This document shows, piece by piece, positions 60,967 through 64,000 of a stretch of 64,000 nucleotides of DNA (position 1 is the first letter of the stretch; each line of letters begins with the position of its first letter). Source of the stretch: Tetranychus cinnabarinus (Eukaryota > Arthropoda > Arachnida > Trombidiformes > Tetranychidae); NCBI GenBank assembly GCA_022266195.1, contig WHVY01000001.1:16306001-16370000 (forward strand), given 5' to 3'. The notes under the pieces were generated by a model. That model searched no databases. It worked only from the letters and a program-made list of their open reading frames with translations, and was not told the origin of the DNA. The position numbers were made by a program, and so were the translations under genes.

Positions 60967-62025
60967 TTTTAATATTTTAAAGCTTTTAGGGATAAACAAG
61001 TTAGCAAAACAGGTAACAGTTCACAATTAAATAGAAAAAGAAAAATGCAACTCAAAATGAAAAAGAATGCAGAATTGAAAAAAAAGTTCCAATGTATTGA
61101 ACAAGGTAACAACTAAAAATTGAAGTTAATTAAAAGAGGATTTTTATCATAATAACTTAACTTCAACTTTACACTTTGCGTTTTTACTTTCTCCAGAAAT
61201 TGAGACGAATAGATAGAAAGAAACAACGCCATCTTTCGGTTTTAAAAGAGCAGAACTTTTACCGTCTTATCTTCTCTTTCTTTCTTTCTTTCCCTTTCGT
61301 CTAATTTCATTTTACTTTCAACAAAATTGGTGAAATTTTAATCAAACAAAGATTGGTCAAGCTATTTTTTTACAATCAATGTAATCATCGAGTCACTTTG
61401 ATGGGCAACTCTTTGCACCCAATCACCATTTGAAATGCAACCAAACAAGATTTGAACAATGTTTATCCTTTCTCTGTCTTTTTCTGTCTTTCTCTGTCTT
61501 TACTTGACAATCCTCATGGGTTTTGGTAGGAATACTCAAGAGATGTTGAGATGTGGAAAAAATTCAAGATGTTGACATCCAATGGAATGATTGGTGGACA
61601 TTGATTTGAATGTTGGTTACAATTGATCAACGGTAAATTGATTATCAATATTTTCCTTTACTTTTAACGTCAACTTTGTTTTTGTTTAATCTGTTAGTGG
61701 ATCGGTTAACAAAAGATGGCGATAGTTGCAGTTACCTAAACATTAGCTTGAGAAGGAAGAGATTTTAAGGTTTACCATTGGGTGTGAGCTGAACACTTTT
61801 CTAGTAAAGACATTTCATTGTGTCTATCTAACAAATCTTACCAGTTTATCGCATCTCTTAATTATCATATTTTTCATCATCTAATTAATTTGAATTTTTA
61901 TTTTGTCCTCTCTTGAATTATTATTGCATCGCAAATTTTTTTCCCACTCTATCTCTCACTTCATTTTTCATCAAAAAATTAAAATTTTGTTGTCTTTATT
62001 ACTTTAAAGTTTGAAAAAAAACAAA
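60967..62025. other. Shared divergent promoter region
   Basis: This 1059-base region separates the start codons of the Smaug-like gene (minus) and beta-tubulin (plus). Directly before each ATG are similar stretches (CTTTAAA followed by A-rich sequence), which suggests that part of the tubulin leader was copied as well. CTTTCT runs at 61275-61300 and 61470-61500 are simple sequence. No TATA box could be assigned confidently. Confidence 0.55.
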
Positions 62026-64000
62026 ATGCGTGAAATCGTCCATATTCAAGCTGGTCAATGTGGTAATCAAATTGGTGCTAAATTTTGGGAAGTCATCTCG
62101 GATGAACATGGAATTGATCCCACTGGATCCTATCATGGTGACTCTGATTTACAGTTGGAAAGAATCTCCGTCTATTATAATGAAGCTTCCGGTGGTAAAT
62201 ATGTGCCGCGAGCTATCCTCGTTGATTTGGAACCTGGCACCATGGACAGTGTCCGTAGCGGTCCTTTTGGTCAACTCTTCAGACCTGATAATTTTGTTTT
62301 TGGCCAATCTGGAGCTGGTAACAATTGGGCTAAGGGTCATTACACTGAGGGTAAGATGACGATGCAATCTACATTCTTTAGATTCCCTCTCTGCTTAACC
62401 GTCAGTTCAGTGTTTGTTCATTTTGTTTATTGTTTCTAACTTTTGGTTTTCCAAGTGATGACATTCAATTCCTCATTCATTTTTGATTTTTTAATTTGCA
62501 ATTAGCTAGCCCTTTGGGTGTGGCATGCTGTGTATTAGCCTTTACATGTTTCTCGAATTGTCTTGATTCAGTTTTGTTTGGGTTACCTTTGGAGATGATG
62601 GCGAGACTTGCTTGAAAGGCGACTCCTTTTTACTTGTGCCTTCTACTAGATTTGCTTTATAACTGCTTAGGGAGAAAAAGAGAAAAAGAAAAGCATGAAA
62701 TGTCGGAAGAAAGAAAGGGGAAAAGATAGAAAGGAACAGAAAAAGACCGAGACAGCATGAAAATGAATGAGACTGTGAACTATTCTATCGATTTTCTTTA
62801 TCGACTTTCTATTTCATAATTCAGACTAACTGAAACATGTAATTTATTGATATTATACAGCGGTAACTTTACTAAGCGAAATCAGTTATGATTACTCACA
62901 ATGTTCAATCATTGTTGCATTTAAATACCGGTCTAGTTTGAAATTTTGAACTGTCTCATTGGGCGTGGCTAAGTTAACGTTGTCGGTGTGTGGTTTATTT
63001 GTTTCATAATCAATAAGTCAATACGATTAATTAATTTGACCAGTTCCATTTCATACTTGATTGATTTTGGTCCAGTGAGTGAGCTTAGTCAGTTTTTATT
63101 ACGATGTCTGGTAGTTAGGGGGGTGGGGGTGGATAACGAGAGTATTTCTGTTTATGGTTGGTGATTGTTTTGTTTCTGTTGTAGATATGACTCGGTATGA
63201 TTTTATATTTATCTTCCCATTATTAACTATACATTTATTTTAGATCCTTGTTAGATAATCCATTGATTCAGGGTGTTGAGACAAAGTTCTAAATAAGGGG
63301 TAACTAACCCTCTTTGCGCAGTTTGTTGAAGTTGAGTTTCTTTTAGTATTCTTGCTCTAGTTTGCGCTTAAACTGGACCACCTCAAAAGACTTAGACTCT
63401 TTAAACAATGAACTGGGTGCGGTTTATCATGGTTTTGATATGTACTAATTTTTTTTAATCTGTCCTTTATCTAGGTGCTGAATTAGTCGATGCAGTACTT
63501 GATGTCGTTCGTAAAGAGGCTGAATCCTGTGATTGCTTACAAGGTTTCCAGTTAACCCACTCATTGGGTGGGGGAACTGGTTCTGGTATGGGTACTCTGT
63601 TGATCTCTAAAATTCGGGAAGAATACCCTGATCGTATAATGATGACATTCTCAGTTGTTCCCTCACCTAAAGTGAGTGACACTGTTGTAGAGCCATACAA
63701 TGCTACGCTCTCTGTTCACCAGCTAGTTGAAAACACTGATGAAACTTTTTGTATTGACAACGAAGCACTCTACGATATTTGTTTCCGTACTCTTAAATTA
63801 ACCACACCAACTTATGGAGACTTAAATCATCTTGTTTCTGCCACCATGTCCGGTGTCACTACTTGCTTACGATTCCCTGGACAATTAAACGCCGATTTAC
63901 GTAAATTGGCCGTAAACATGGTACCATTCCCTCGACTTCACTTCTTCATGCCTGGCTTTGCTCCTCTCACTAGTCGAGGATCACAACAATACCGGGCTCT
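62026..64000 (+). CDS. Beta-tubulin, 5' part (runs off window)
   Basis: Exon 1 (62026-62350) and exon 2 (63475 to beyond 64000) join g|gt in phase across a 1124-base intron. The protein begins MREIVHIQAGQCGNQIGAKF, with the MREI autoregulation motif of beta-tubulins, and continues GQSGAGNNWAKGHYTEG|AELVDAVLDVVRKE, the GGGTGSGMG nucleotide-binding loop (T4), VVPSPKVSDTVVEPYNATLS and FRTLKLTTPTYGDLNHLVSAT. About 284 residues of some 445 are inside the window, up to GSQQYRAL. Beta-tubulin pairs with alpha-tubulin to form microtubules. Read without splicing, exon 1 would stop within the intron. The isotype cannot be told because the C-terminal tail lies outside. Confidence 0.98.
62351..63474 (+). 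other. First intron of beta-tubulin
   Basis: The intron has a GTAAGA donor and a CTAG acceptor. A GA-rich run lies at 62670-62760 and a G-rich run at 63117-63133. No gene is seen inside. Confidence 0.85.

Noticed and set aside
1..64000. tRNA genes and CRISPR arrays
   Set aside because: No A/B-box pair with a cloverleaf was recognised apart from the anticodon-arm match in the copia primer site, and no regularly spaced repeats were seen; the DNA is eukaryotic.

Overview
The window is AT-rich animal nuclear DNA with introns, long non-coding spacers and simple repeats. The protein set (Smaug, INSM/nerfin, BTB zinc finger, multi-CUB protein, beta-tubulin, a copia element primed like insect copia) points to an arthropod. 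The compact genes and base composition would suit an acariform mite such as a spider mite, but that is an inference and the species was not identified.

Left part (1-18000): nothing coding is supported before about 6.7 kb. Then come two minus-strand genes, a C-type-lectin-like (CTLD) gene (6755-7654) and a three-exon acid lipase (8325-10155). A decayed copy of the lipase, still carrying intron sequence, lies 7 kb further on (16925-17990).

Middle part (19286-30100): a two-exon BTB/C2H2 regulator on the plus strand converges on an INSM/nerfin-family zinc-finger exon on the minus strand. The third finger of the latter has lost its zinc ligands.

30102-36882: a complete, apparently young Ty1/copia LTR retrotransposon in minus orientation. 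It has 1045-bp LTRs with no difference seen by eye, a CACCC target duplication, one open gag-pol frame, and a primer site matching the anticodon arm of initiator methionine tRNA.

38964-42740: a second CTLD gene, which by splice phase gains a separate transmembrane exon, followed by a third, inverted and broken CTLD copy. All three copies share upstream sequence, so this is a small local family in flux.

43996-53673: a nine-exon, minus-strand gene for a secreted protein of about 2106 residues with 12 CUB domains; all splice phases agree. Upstream of it lie a 0.5-kb long-arm inverted repeat and a 160-bp Tc1/mariner-type MITE.

57436-64000: an unrecognised 224-residue protein with a basic C-terminus, a short Smaug-type RNA-binding gene on the minus strand, and divergently from it the start of a beta-tubulin gene that runs off the window. 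The Smaug-type gene begins with an ATG and about 17 codons that match the start of beta-tubulin, which suggests a chimeric gene made by capture of the neighbouring tubulin 5' end. This is the most unusual observation here.
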